From an uncultured Clostridia bacterium (GTDB lineage: Bacteria; Bacillota; Clostridia; Lachnospirales; CAG-274): DNA of 64,000 nucleotides. The stretch is from positions 1 to 64,000 of the forward strand of contig CANQVZ010000004.1 in the NCBI GenBank assembly GCA_947627425.1. Reading direction: 5' to 3'. The notes under the pieces were generated by a model, which saw only the letters and a program-made list of their open reading frames with translations, was not told the origin of the DNA and ran no database searches. Position numbers and translations under genes: made by a program. Positions 24,324-33,525 of the stretch are shown in pieces. Numbering within the stretch: the stretch's first letter is position 1; each line of letters begins with the position of its first letter.

Positions 24324-25741
24324 TGAAAACTACTTTTGCCAAGACCTTCACCTATTACATTATTATGATAATAGTGTCGTTTTTTCTCTTGAGCTTAGGA
24401 TTTACAGAGATATACAGAGGTTATTTCTACAATGACCAAAAGGACGAGCTTTTAAAGCAGGCAATGAAGATATCCGATGTCTATAACGAAAGCTATATAG
24501 ACGGGCGCTTTGATATGGATGCGTTCCATGATGAGATAAATATACTTGACAAGTATATGGACTACAGCTTTTTTGTGACGGATAAGGATCTCAGGATAAT
24601 AACAAGGTCAAAGGATATAGCAGTACATACAGACAATGTTATCGACAAATTTTATGGTTATAATGATGTTTCTGAGGGTCATATACAGTGGCTCCAGGGC
24701 AATATAGGCGATCTTTATTCAAACAATCGCTATATACTTTGCTATCCCATAAACCGTAAAGCCAATGTGGAGGCAATAGCCTTTGTGAGCGTTCCCCTAA
24801 CGGCTCTCAGCAAAAATATAAACAGAGTTTATATCATAATCGCTTTTTTCCTTATACTTTCCGCCATTCTGGGCTTCGTCACAATATACTGGGCGGTAAG
24901 TGAATTTGTAATGCCGTTAAAAAGGCTCAACATAGCGGCAAACCACATATCGCGCGGAAATTTTGACGAGAGGATAGAGGTCACGGACAATATAGATGAT
25001 GAGATGTCGGAGCTTTACAAGAGCTTCAACCTAATGGCAGAAAATCTGGAGAGCCTTGAGGAAAGACGGCGCGAGGTCGTTTCAAACATATCTCACGATT
25101 TGCGTTCGCCCATCACATCCATAAGAGGCTTTCTACAGGCTATGCTTGACGGTACTATAACAGAGGATAAGTATAGGCGGTATCTTGAAATTATCTATAA
25201 CGAAACAGGCAGGCTCAATCAGCTTTCCGACAGTATACTACAGCTCAATACCATAGGCGATGTATCGGAACAGCTTGAAAAGACGGTATTCAATGTAAAT
25301 ACCGTTATATCGGATGTGTTGAATCTTATGAAGGTGAGGTCAATACCGAAGGGAATAGAGCTAAGAACAGATTTTTCAAGGGATGTTATGATGGTAAATG
25401 CTGATGAGGACAAGGTAAAGCGTATCATCATAAACCTTGTGGACAATGCCATAAAGTTTACAGAAAAGGGAAGTGTTACAGTAGGTTCACACAAATCAAA
25501 TCATAAGGTATATATATCGGTAAAGGATACGGGCATAGGACTTACCGATGAAGAAAAGGCAAGGGTGTTCGAGCGCTTTTACAAAGCCGATACCTCAAGA
25601 GGCATGGATAAGAGCGGCAGCGGACTCGGACTTGCGATAGTGCATGAATTCATAAAGGCGCACGACCAGACCATAGAGGTAAAAAGCGCCAAGGGCGAGG
25701 GCACGGAATTTATATTCACCCTCGATCCGGCTTTGAAATAA
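24323..25741 (+). CDS. Orphan sensor histidine kinase
   Basis: A 472-residue membrane kinase: TM1 (about 12-30), an extracytoplasmic sensing domain of about 135 residues, TM2 (about 169-190), HAMP (about 191-245), HisKA with phospho-acceptor H258 in SNISHDLRSP, and HATPase_c with N box (about 365-377), G1 VKDTGIGL and G2 GSGLGLAIV. It phosphorylates a response regulator that is not encoded nearby, so it is an orphan at this locus. It is coupled to the upstream cupin gene. The extracellular domain resembles no specific sensor family that I recognise. Confidence 0.95.
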   Translation: MKTTFAKTFTYYIIMIIVSFFLLSLGFTEIYRGYFYNDQKDELLKQAMKISDVYNESYIDGRFDMDAFHDEINILDKYMDYSFFVTDKDLRIITRSKDIAVHTDNVIDKFYGYNDVSEGHIQWLQGNIGDLYSNNRYILCYPINRKANVEAIAFVSVPLTALSKNINRVYIIIAFFLILSAILGFVTIYWAVSEFVMPLKRLNIAANHISRGNFDERIEVTDNIDDEMSELYKSFNLMAENLESLEERRREVVSNISHDLRSPITSIRGFLQAMLDGTITEDKYRRYLEIIYNETGRLNQLSDSILQLNTIGDVSEQLEKTVFNVNTVISDVLNLMKVRSIPKGIELRTDFSRDVMMVNADEDKVKRIIINLVDNAIKFTEKGSVTVGSHKSNHKVYISVKDTGIGLTDEEKARVFERFYKADTSRGMDKSGSGLGLAIVHEFIKAHDQTIEVKSAKGEGTEFIFTLDPALK

Positions 25742-25857
25742 CAGTATAAATGTAAATTTTGTGTAAATTCTTGCAAATATATGTTGTCATAGGAAAATAA
25801 ATAAAATATTATATTTTTGTTAGAGACAATAAGCTGTGTATTTCGACAGGTGAAGCA

Positions 25858-26835
25858 ATGCAAGACAAAAAGAGGACAAAAGAGGGCAATATAATAAAAA
25901 CTATATGCGGCAATTGCGGGTTCACTCTCATAGAGATAATAGTGGTACTTGTGATAGCCGCTATTTTAATGAGTATAACCGTTCCCGGAGTTGTGGGGTA
26001 TATAAGAAGGGCAGGTCATGTTTCAGTCACGGAAGAATGCAGACAAACCGTTGATGCGTCTATGCTCATATTAAGCGACAGAACATCGCCTTATACCTAC
26101 ATAACCGCTGATGAGATGTCAAAAATAAAAGAGCTTTCGGGCGCAGACGGAATTATAATAAGCATAAAAGGCGGCACCAAGGATATTGTTGACTATCTGG
26201 AGTATAAAAGCGTTGGCGGCACTGTCGTTGTATACGAAAACGGAGCATATACCGTTAAGGATGAGAGCAGCGAAGAGAACACCAAAAATGAAAACGGCAA
26301 TACGGAAAACAATACCGAAAAAACCGAGGAACAGTTTGATCCGGTCACGGAGAAAATTACTGAAACTACATCAGCCGAGGCGCAGAATAAAGCTCTTAGG
26401 ATAAGAGATAAAGACGATAAAGATCACTATACATCGGATAATGTGATAGCATGGGAAAGCCTGAAAACAAATGCTCGTGCAAGTCTTGATAAAGGCAGCG
26501 TATACAGACAAGGCGATAGATATTATGTATGTGTTGCCAACATGGATATAAACACTAACAATGTCAATTCTCTTTCGGAAATACAAAACGGCATACTTAT
26601 AGAAATAAGCGAAAGCACCAATATATATACCCATGATTTTTACATTTCAAATGGGGAAAATAGAATAGACTTATCAAAAGGTGATATGAAATATGATGAG
26701 GGGAAATATTATATATGCAGCTATCTCTCTACGGATGAACTGAATAATACATTATATAATTGTTATTATGCAGATAATTTTTGGACGGAAATAAGCAATA
26801 AATATTTTGTATTTCATAAAAACGGCGCTGAATAA
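25858..26835 (+). CDS. Type IV pilin-like protein (pseudopilin)
   Basis: A 325-residue prepilin with a 21-residue leader ending in glycine, cleavage before F22, then FTLIEIIVVLVIAAILMSIT with the conserved E+5 (E26). A long hydrophilic stalk (KNENGNTENNTEKTEEQFDP) joins the pilin helix to a C-terminal region holding two similar segments (VYRQGDRYYVCVAN and MKYDEGKYYICSYL), reminiscent of chitin-binding CBM5/12 repeats. No prepilin peptidase, ATPase or other pilins are present nearby, so it is orphan in this window. AGGTG precedes the ATG. Expected on the outer surface if assembled. Confidence 0.85.
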   Translation: MQDKKRTKEGNIIKTICGNCGFTLIEIIVVLVIAAILMSITVPGVVGYIRRAGHVSVTEECRQTVDASMLILSDRTSPYTYITADEMSKIKELSGADGIIISIKGGTKDIVDYLEYKSVGGTVVVYENGAYTVKDESSEENTKNENGNTENNTEKTEEQFDPVTEKITETTSAEAQNKALRIRDKDDKDHYTSDNVIAWESLKTNARASLDKGSVYRQGDRYYVCVANMDINTNNVNSLSEIQNGILIEISESTNIYTHDFYISNGENRIDLSKGDMKYDEGKYYICSYLSTDELNNTLYNCYYADNFWTEISNKYFVFHKNGAE

Positions 26836-26847
26836 CAGCGCTGTTTT
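26825..26847 (+). terminator. Terminator after the pseudopilin gene
   Basis: A 6-bp stem GCGCTG (26825-26830) with CAGCGC (26836-26841), overlapping the stop codon, followed by TGTTTTG. Weak; it may also serve the convergent minus-strand TPR gene. Confidence 0.5.
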
Positions 26848-26856
26848 GTCGTAGAA

Positions 26857-27699
26857 TTATAGATCTTTCAACTCTCTTTCTATATCCTCTTTTTTTACCG
26901 TGCTCAGAGCGGATATATATCCTCCGAGAGCCTTATCAAAATATTCTTTGGCTTTTTTGTTGTCATTTCTTTTTTTGCATATCATGCCCATGTAATAAAG
27001 ACTTTCCGTCATGTTTTCTCTTATGCCCAGTGCCTTTTTAAAATATTCCTCCGCTTTTTCCATATCGCCCTTGCTGTAGTATATCTGTCCCATGTTATCC
27101 CAGGCGGGAGCATAGCCGTTGTTGTCCTCAAGAGCCTTCTTTGTAAGCTCCTCCGCTTTGTCCGTATCGCCCTTTAAAAGATAAAAATATGCAAGCGTAG
27201 TAAGCGTGTTGGGATTTATATAATTAAATTTTTTCTGCAAATTCTCTATTTCCTCTATAGCCTTGTCAAGGTCACCCATCACCCAATAACAGCTTGATAC
27301 AGCCAGCGGTATTAACTTTTCAAAAAGCACCTTGTTGTTTATCCTTTCGGCTCTTTTGAATACACCGAGAGCTTCCTCCGCACGCCCCTCGTGCAGAGCG
27401 TCAAGCGCATAGTTGTAAAGCGCCTTCACATTTCTTGTGTTCCGCTTTACGGCTATTTTGTAAAATTTCTTTGCCTTGTCGGGCTTTCTGAAAAAATAAA
27501 ACATATTGCCTATCATGCCCAGCACATAGTTGTGGCATACTATGGCGCTTGCCAGCATAAACACCAGAAATGCGGGTATGAGCCACCATTCCGACATTTT
27601 TTTGAAGTACACAAGTATTATAAAGGCGAGCATCATATATCCCAGAAGTACGCCTCTCCAGTATTTCACAAGGTCAATTTTCTGCGTTCTCTTGTTCAT
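26857..27699 (-). CDS. TPR-repeat membrane protein
   Basis: A 280-residue protein with two N-terminal transmembrane segments (about 16-34 and 38-58) and a cytoplasmic chain of tetratricopeptide repeats from about 70 to 260 (for example DKAKKFYKIAVKRNTRNVKA, PNTLTTLAYFYLLKGDTDKA, PAWDNMGQIYYSKGDMEKA). TPR arrays scaffold protein complexes; the membrane anchor places this one at the inner face. The start overlaps the 3' end of the upstream flavin-reductase-like gene by 4 bases (ATGA), so the pair is an operon. Specific partner unknown. Confidence 0.88.
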   Translation of the reverse strand: MNKRTQKIDLVKYWRGVLLGYMMLAFIILVYFKKMSEWWLIPAFLVFMLASAIVCHNYVLGMIGNMFYFFRKPDKAKKFYKIAVKRNTRNVKALYNYALDALHEGRAEEALGVFKRAERINNKVLFEKLIPLAVSSCYWVMGDLDKAIEEIENLQKKFNYINPNTLTTLAYFYLLKGDTDKAEELTKKALEDNNGYAPAWDNMGQIYYSKGDMEKAEEYFKKALGIRENMTESLYYMGMICKKRNDNKKAKEYFDKALGGYISALSTVKKEDIERELKDL

Positions 27700-28286
27700 T
27701 TGTTTTTCTTCCTTCTAGCTTTAGTTTTTTTCTTTTCAACGGAATAACCGAATTTGCCGAGCTTTTTACCAAGTCCGAAATATTCCCCGTGAGAATAGCA
27801 TATCGGTCTTGACTTTTCAAATTCAAATTTTCCGTTTTCTTTCATATATTTTTCGTCCGCATCAGCGCCCAATATCTCTGCCATAAATATGTGATGTGAG
27901 CCAAGCTCCTTTATTTCAACCACCCTGCATTCAATGGATATGGGGCTTTCCTTTATTATGGGACAGCTTATATATTGAGCCTTTTCCTTTGTAAGTCCCG
28001 TTTCCTTGAATTTGTCATAGTCCCGTCCGCTTCTCACTCCGCACCAGTCGGTGGCTCTTGCAAGCTCCTCCGTGGTTATGTTTATTGCAAATTCTCCGCT
28101 TTCCTTTATAATATTGTAGGAATATCTTTCGGGTCTCACGGAGATATATGTCATAGCGGGATCGGAATTTATGGTTCCCGTCCATGCAATGGTTATTATG
28201 TTGCTTTTTTCCATGCTGCCGCAGCTGACCATAACAACGGGTACGGGATAAAGTATTGTGCCGGGCTTCCATATCTGTTTTGCCAT
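27696..28286 (-). CDS. Flavin reductase-like (flavoredoxin) protein
   Basis: A 196-residue member of the flavin-reductase-like FMN-binding split-barrel family, close to flavoredoxins. The FMN-binding segment is PVVMVSCG...NIITIAWTGTIN (about 14-38), followed by YISVRPERYSYNII and EFAINI. A lysine/arginine-rich tail follows. The ATG at 28286 is preceded by AAGGAGG with 7-base spacing. It forms an operon with the TPR membrane protein. The family transfers electrons from reduced ferredoxin or NADH to flavins or acceptors. Confidence 0.9.
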   Translation of the reverse strand: MAKQIWKPGTILYPVPVVMVSCGSMEKSNIITIAWTGTINSDPAMTYISVRPERYSYNIIKESGEFAINITTEELARATDWCGVRSGRDYDKFKETGLTKEKAQYISCPIIKESPISIECRVVEIKELGSHHIFMAEILGADADEKYMKENGKFEFEKSRPICYSHGEYFGLGKKLGKFGYSVEKKKTKARRKKNK

Positions 28287-28411
28287 ATGCTGCCTCCTTA
28301 TCACTTTTATATTAGTATACAACATTTTTTTGTTATTTTCAATTGATATTGTAAAGATAAAATGTTAATATATATTTATATATATTTTTTATTGCAGAAT
28401 GAGGAATTAAA

Positions 28412-29773
28412 ATGAATTTACCCCTTGAATATACGGAAAAAATGAAAAGGCTTCTCGGTGATGAGTATGAGCTTTATATTGAAAGCTTTTCTCAGCCGAG
28501 GCTGTACGGACTTAGGGCAAACAGCCTTAAGATAAGTCCCGAAAAGCTTAAAAACAGTGTGGATTGGGAACTTTTGCCCGTGCCGTGGTGCAAGGAGGGC
28601 TTTTATTACGACGGCGAAAATGTACGCCCCGCAAAGCATCCGTATTATACAGCAGGGCTTTATTACATACAGGAGCCGTCGGCAATGTCCACGGGAGCCA
28701 TGCTCCCCGTAAAGCCGGGAGACAGGGTTATTGACCTCTGCGCAGCTCCGGGAGGCAAAAGCACGCAGATAGGCGCAAAGCTCAAGGGAGAGGGTATACT
28801 TGTGAGCAACGACATAAGCGCATCGCGCTGTCTTGCTCTTCTCAAAAATATAGAGCTTAGCGGTATTTCCAACGCCATAATTACAAATGAAGAGCCGTCT
28901 AAGCTTGCAAAACGCTTCAAGGGCTTTTTCAACCGCGTTGTGGTCGACGCGCCCTGCAGCGGCGAAGGTATGTTCAGAAAGGACGATATGGCGGTCAGAA
29001 GCTGGAAAACGCATAAAACGGAGCTTTGCTGTAAGCTCCAGAGAGAAATTCTCAAAGCTGCCGCCGAGCTTCTGAGCGGAGACGGAATAATTGCCTATTC
29101 CACCTGCACATTTGCGCCCGAGGAGGACGAGGGCATGATACAGGAATTTCTGAATGCAAATCCCGACTTCGAGCTTATGGACTTTGACAAAAGCTCCGGC
29201 TTTTCGGACGGCAGGTCGGACTGGATCGAAAACGGCAGCGACGAGCTGAAAAAATGCGGAAGACTTATGCCCTATAAGGTGAAGGGCGAGGGGCATTTTC
29301 TCTGTCTTTTGCATAAAAAGGGCGAGGATATCCCGCCTGAACTTCCAAAGGACAGAACGGCGCCAAAAAAGCTTTTGAAGGATTATTACGAATTTGCGGA
29401 AAGAACAATGACCAATATTACGGAGGATAACCTTATAATGCATAAGGAAAGTCTTTTCTCCGTGCCTTACTGCCTTGATCTGAGCGCTCTCAGAGTAAAA
29501 AGAAGCGGTCTTTACTTGGGCGAATGCAAAAAAAATCGCTTTGAGCCAAGTCAGGCATACGCTATGACGCTCAAAAAGGAAGATGTAAAAAACAGCATAG
29601 ATCTAAGTCTTGTAGACGATAGGCTTGAAAGATATTTAAGAGGCGAGAGCTTCAATGCCGAATGTGAAGACGGCTGGGCGCTCGTGTGCGTTGAAAGCCA
29701 TCCGCTGGGCTGGGGAAAGGTAGTAAAGGGCAGACTTAAGAATAAGTTCCTGCCGGGTTGGATGAACAGATAA
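28412..29773 (+). CDS. RsmB/NOP family rRNA m5C methyltransferase (RsmF-like)
   Basis: A 453-residue SAM-dependent cytosine-C5 RNA methyltransferase. The SAM motif [15 protein letters not shown] (about 111-125) is followed by [13 protein letters not shown] (about 174-186) and the catalytic cysteine in [13 protein letters not shown] (about 228-240). The C-terminal extension of about 190 residues matches the RsmF (YebU) group rather than the shorter RsmB. It methylates a 16S rRNA cytosine. AGGAATTAAA lies before the ATG. It precedes the YgiQ gene by 16 bases. Confidence 0.92.
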   Translation: MNLPLEYTEKMKRLLGDEYELYIESFSQPRLYGLRANSLKISPEKLKNSVDWELLPVPWCKEGFYYDGENVRPAKHPYYTAGLYYIQEPSAMSTGAMLPVKPGDRVIDLCAAPGGKSTQIGAKLKGEGILVSNDISASRCLALLKNIELSGISNAIITNEEPSKLAKRFKGFFNRVVVDAPCSGEGMFRKDDMAVRSWKTHKTELCCKLQREILKAAAELLSGDGIIAYSTCTFAPEEDEGMIQEFLNANPDFELMDFDKSSGFSDGRSDWIENGSDELKKCGRLMPYKVKGEGHFLCLLHKKGEDIPPELPKDRTAPKKLLKDYYEFAERTMTNITEDNLIMHKESLFSVPYCLDLSALRVKRSGLYLGECKKNRFEPSQAYAMTLKKEDVKNSIDLSLVDDRLERYLRGESFNAECEDGWALVCVESHPLGWGKVVKGRLKNKFLPGWMNR

Positions 29774-29789
29774 ATTTCAGAGGTGCAAA

Positions 29790-31670
29790 ATGGATTTTTT
29801 ACCCGTAACCTATGACGAAATGAAAAAAAGAGGCTGGGAGCAGCCCGACTTTATATATGTGAGCGGTGACGCCTATGTGGATCATCCGTCCTTCGGCATG
29901 GCTATAATCACACGGCTTTTGGAAAGCCGAGGATATAAGGTGTGCGTCATACCCCAACCCGACTGGCACAGTGCGGAGGATTTCAAGCGCTTCGGAAAGC
30001 CCCGTCTTGCCTTTCTCGTGAGCGGAGGCAACATTGACTCTATGGTAAACCATTATTCCGTTGCCAAAAAGAAAAGAGAAAAAGACCTGTATTCTCCGGG
30101 AGGCGAGGGCGGATACAGACCCGACAGGGCAGTGATAGTATACTGCCAGAGGATAAGAGAGGCATACGGCAAGGATGTCGCCATATTGATAGGCGGTATA
30201 GAGGCAAGCTTAAGACGGCTGTCACACTATGATTATTGGGACAACAAGGTAAGGCGTTCCATACTTTTGGATTCGCAGGCGGATATACTCATGTACGGCA
30301 TGGGCGAGCACCAAATAATTGAGCTTGCCGAGGCGCTCGACGGAGGACTTAAAGCCGAGGACATAACATATGTAAGAGGCACGGTGTATAAAGCCAAAAG
30401 CCTTGAAAATATATATGAGGATTATATAGAGCTGCCGTCATTCGAGGATGTAAGCGCGGATAAAAAGACATATGCAGGGAGTTTTTTAAAGCAGTATCAA
30501 AATACCGACGCAGTGACGGCAAATATTCTGGTCGAGCCTTATAAGGATTGCTATGTAGTTCAGAATAAACCGTCATTGCCGCTCAGCCGCGAGGAGTTTG
30601 ACAACAGCTATTCCCTGCCTTATATGCGCACCTTTCATCCCATGTACATTGAAAAGGGAGGAATACCCGCGATAGATGAGGTGCGTTTCAGCATAATAAG
30701 CAACAGAGGCTGCTTCGGCAACTGCAATTTCTGCGCTCTTGCCTTCCACCAGGGCAGGGTGATACAGTCGAGAAGTCACGACTCTATAATTTCGGAAGCC
30801 GAGAAAATAACAAAAGAGCCGGATTTTAAGGGCTATATACATGATGTGGGCGGACCCACTGCCAATTTCAGACAGCCTGCCTGCAAAAAACAGCTCACTG
30901 AAGGCGCCTGCCTGAACAGACAGTGCCTTTTCCCCACTGCGTGCAAAAATCTCGATGTAGACCACAGCGACTATGTTAAGCTTCTCAGAAAGCTCAGAGC
31001 TTTGCCAAAGGTCAAAAAGGTATTTGTGCGTTCGGGCATAAGATACGACTATCTCATATATGATGAGGATGAAACATTTTTCAGGGAGCTGTGTCAATAT
31101 CATGTCAGCGGTCAGCTTAAGGTCGCGCCCGAACATATCTCTCCCGAGGTGCTCGAAAAAATGGGCAAGCCCTCTCGGAAGGTATACGAAAGCTTTACAA
31201 AGAGGTTTTACGAAATAAACAGGAAAATAGGCAAGGAGCAGTATCTTGTGCCGTATCTCATGAGCTCGCATCCCGGCAGCACGCTCAAATCTGCCGTTGA
31301 GCTTGCCGAGTATCTGAGAGATACAGGCAGTATGCCCGAACAGGTGCAGGATTTCTATCCCACTCCGGGCACGCTTTCCACCTGTATGTTCTATACGGGA
31401 CTTGACCCAAGAACAATGCAGGAGGTCTACATTCCGCGCTCGCCTCACGAAAAGGCAATGCAGAGAGCGCTCATACAGTACAGACTTCCCCGCAATTATG
31501 ACCTTGTTTACGAGGCTTTGCATAAGGCGGGCAGGACAGACCTCATAGGCTATGACAAGCACTGTCTCATACGCCCCAAAAAGAATGTCCCTGAGCAGAA
31601 TAAAAGGTCTGTGGAACAAAGGAAGAAAAAAACAATAAGAAATATACATAAGAAAAAAGGTGCAAGGTAA
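29790..31670 (+). CDS. YgiQ family radical SAM protein
   Basis: A 626-residue UPF0313/YgiQ-type radical-SAM protein. The iron-sulfur motif is CFGNCNFC (CxxxCxxC), found at about 308-315 in the context [20 protein letters not shown], after an N-terminal B12-binding-like domain (about 20-130, with [12 protein letters not shown] and [11 protein letters not shown]). Family reaction unknown. A lysine/arginine-rich tail ([20 protein letters not shown]) ends the protein. It shares an operon with the methyltransferase upstream and the permease, which starts directly after its stop codon. Confidence 0.93.
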   Translation: MDFLPVTYDEMKKRGWEQPDFIYVSGDAYVDHPSFGMAIITRLLESRGYKVCVIPQPDWHSAEDFKRFGKPRLAFLVSGGNIDSMVNHYSVAKKKREKDLYSPGGEGGYRPDRAVIVYCQRIREAYGKDVAILIGGIEASLRRLSHYDYWDNKVRRSILLDSQADILMYGMGEHQIIELAEALDGGLKAEDITYVRGTVYKAKSLENIYEDYIELPSFEDVSADKKTYAGSFLKQYQNTDAVTANILVEPYKDCYVVQNKPSLPLSREEFDNSYSLPYMRTFHPMYIEKGGIPAIDEVRFSIISNRGCFGNCNFCALAFHQGRVIQSRSHDSIISEAEKITKEPDFKGYIHDVGGPTANFRQPACKKQLTEGACLNRQCLFPTACKNLDVDHSDYVKLLRKLRALPKVKKVFVRSGIRYDYLIYDEDETFFRELCQYHVSGQLKVAPEHISPEVLEKMGKPSRKVYESFTKRFYEINRKIGKEQYLVPYLMSSHPGSTLKSAVELAEYLRDTGSMPEQVQDFYPTPGTLSTCMFYTGLDPRTMQEVYIPRSPHEKAMQRALIQYRLPRNYDLVYEALHKAGRTDLIGYDKHCLIRPKKNVPEQNKRSVEQRKKKTIRNIHKKKGAR

Positions 31671-32780
31671 ATGTTTTTAAAGATAATAAAAAAGGATCCC
31701 GTTCTTTTTGCGGCTCTTTTCTGCGCGGTGATATCGGCTGTTTTTGTACTCCCCGACAGACAATATATAGAGTACATAGATTACAGAACGATAGGGCTTT
31801 TGTTCTGCCTCATGTCCGTTGTGGCAGGCTTCAGCTCCATGGGGCTTATAAAATATATGGCGGAAAAGATATTGTCTATGGTCAGCAATACAAGAACTCT
31901 CGTGTTTGTGCTCTGGATGCTCTGTTTCTTTTCATCCATGCTCATTACAAACGATGTGGCGCTCATAACCTTTGTGCCCCTAGCCATAGCAATACTCACA
32001 CTCTGCAAAAAGAAAAATCTTATAATATATGCTCTTGTGCTCCAGACGGCGGCGGCGAACATGGGCAGTATGCTCACTCCCGTGGGCAATCCTCAGAATC
32101 TTTATCTTTACGGCAAATTCAACATACCCACGGGCGAATTTTTTTCGATAACTCTCCCAGTCATACTTTTAAGCTTTGTCATTCTTGCCGTTATGACATT
32201 CGGAGTGCCGTCCGAAAAAATTTCGGCTAAGCTCGAAAGTCAAAAGACGGACATAAAAAAGGTCAATATCATTGTGTATTCAATGCTTGCCGTTGTGTCG
32301 CTCCTTTCGGTGGTAAGGCTTGCCGATTGGCGTATAGCCGTCGTTCTGACTGCCCTTGCACTTTTGGCATTCGATCGCAAAACGCTTAGATCGGTGGATT
32401 GGCTTCTGCTTCTTACCTTCTGCGCCTTTTTTGTGTTTGTGGGCAATATAGAGCGAATTGCATTCATAAAAAATTTCATAGAGGGAATAATAAACAAAAG
32501 CGCCTTCGGCACATCTCTTATAGCAAGTCAGATAATAAGCAATGTACCCGCCGCAGTAGTTTTGAGCGGTTTTACACAAAATTACAGAGCGCTTGTTCTG
32601 GGTACGGACATAGGAGGCTTGGGCAGTCTTATAGCGTCCCTTGCCAGTCTCATTTCGTTTAAATTTTATACAAAAATAAAGGGGGCGGATGTCAAACGCT
32701 ACATAACCGTTTTTACTGTCGTAAATGTAGTATTTCTGATGTTTTTGGTACTATTTTATGTACTTGGTATAATAAAATAA
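31671..32780 (+). CDS. SLC13/ArsB-type ion permease
   Basis: A 369-residue integral membrane protein of the citrate-transporter/ArsB/NhaD (ion transporter) superfamily, with about ten hydrophobic segments. Two family re-entrant motifs are visible: SSMLITNDVALITFVPLA (about 83-100) and MLTPVGNPQNL (about 133-143), with a second repeat ISNVPAAVVLSGF near residue 290. It could carry dicarboxylates, citrate, or export an oxyanion. It starts at the base after the ygiQ-like stop and closes that operon. No adjacent arsenic genes, so arsenite export is not supported. Confidence 0.85.
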   Translation: MFLKIIKKDPVLFAALFCAVISAVFVLPDRQYIEYIDYRTIGLLFCLMSVVAGFSSMGLIKYMAEKILSMVSNTRTLVFVLWMLCFFSSMLITNDVALITFVPLAIAILTLCKKKNLIIYALVLQTAAANMGSMLTPVGNPQNLYLYGKFNIPTGEFFSITLPVILLSFVILAVMTFGVPSEKISAKLESQKTDIKKVNIIVYSMLAVVSLLSVVRLADWRIAVVLTALALLAFDRKTLRSVDWLLLLTFCAFFVFVGNIERIAFIKNFIEGIINKSAFGTSLIASQIISNVPAAVVLSGFTQNYRALVLGTDIGGLGSLIASLASLISFKFYTKIKGADVKRYITVFTVVNVVFLMFLVLFYVLGIIK

Positions 32781-32865
32781 ATATACAAAATTTAGTTATT
32801 TTGCATAAAAATTGAATATCTTTTTGTGCAGTCTTACAGAAAACATTTTAAATGAATTATTACAC

Positions 32866-32896
32866 TTGACCTAAAGTTGAGTTTATGTTGTATAAT
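32866..32896 (+). promoter_or_regulatory. MerR-type promoter with 19-base spacer
   Basis: TTGACC (32866-32871) and TATAAT (32891-32896) are 19 bases apart, longer than the 17 of ordinary promoters and typical of promoters unwound by MerR activators. The spacer contains an imperfect dyad, CTAAAGT-TGA-GTTTATG. It lies about 95 bases upstream of the MerR gene, implying autoregulation. Confidence 0.65.
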
Positions 32897-32990
32897 TTAA
32901 TTAAGCTAAATAAGCTGTGCTATTTATGGGGTTTGATTATTTTGGGTAAGAACCTTATACCTATTTTTATATTGGGGGACGGTGAATATT

Positions 32991-33422
32991 ATGGAGGGTA
33001 AAACATACTCTATAGGTGAGGTATCCAGAATACTTAATATTCCTATTTCTACAATAAGATATTATGACAAGCAGGGTCTGCTGCCTTTGATAAAGCGTTC
33101 CGGGGGAAATATGCGTATTTTCGACGAGGACGATCTGTCATGGCTCAAGCTTTTGGAATGTCTTAAAGGCACAGGAATGCAGCTCAATGATATTAAAACC
33201 TATTTCAGACTTTGCAGAGAAGGTCGCTCCACCTATAAGGAGCGCTACGAAATGCTCTTGAAGCAAAGGAAGGAAACCGAGAGCAAGATGGATGAACTCA
33301 AGCAGTCTCTTAGTATAATAGATTATAAGTGTGCATTTTACAAAATAATGTGCGAGTCCGATTCGGCAGAGCCATCGGAGGAAATTTTAAGTGCAATGGA
33401 ACCTCTCGAAACGGATTTTTAA
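32991..33422 (+). CDS. MerR family transcriptional regulator
   Basis: A 143-residue MerR regulator: winged helix (TYSIGEVSRILNIPISTIRYYD at 4-25), RY Y-motif and GG-N-R loop, then a long dimerisation coiled coil (about 80-120) and a short effector tail (CESDSAEPSEEILSAMEPLETDF). The tail lacks the cysteine set of metal sensors, so small organic or redox ligands are likelier. The ATG at 32991 is chosen because GGGGGA is about 11 bases upstream. The gene has its own 19-base-spacer promoter. It is convergent with the hydrolase at 33526. Confidence 0.93.
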   Translation: MEGKTYSIGEVSRILNIPISTIRYYDKQGLLPLIKRSGGNMRIFDEDDLSWLKLLECLKGTGMQLNDIKTYFRLCREGRSTYKERYEMLLKQRKETESKMDELKQSLSIIDYKCAFYKIMCESDSAEPSEEILSAMEPLETDF

Positions 33423-33450
33423 AATTTGGTCGTTTTCATTTGTTATTATA

Positions 33451-33490
33451 AAAAATATCCGATACATTTTTTATTGTATCGGATATTTTT
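33451..33490. terminator. Bidirectional terminator between merR and hydrolase
   Basis: A 16-bp near-perfect stem (33451-33466 with 33475-33490) with A/T arms at both ends, between convergent genes. Confidence 0.9.
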
Positions 33491-33525
33491 GTGTGTATGC
33501 ATATTAAAAAAGCGAGGAAATTCTT

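Noticed and set aside
28418..29443. Minus-strand reading frame opposite the methyltransferase gene
   Set aside because: No RBS and the real gene on the plus strand carries intact catalytic motifs.
30573..31649. Minus-strand reading frame opposite the YgiQ gene
   Set aside because: Shadow of the radical-SAM gene; composition is that of reversed codons.
31671..32780. Arsenite exporter
   Set aside because: No arsR, arsC or arsenic-type regulator is nearby; only the broad superfamily is supported.
32866..32896. Metal-responsive MerR system
   Set aside because: The regulator lacks the conserved C-terminal metal-binding cysteines.
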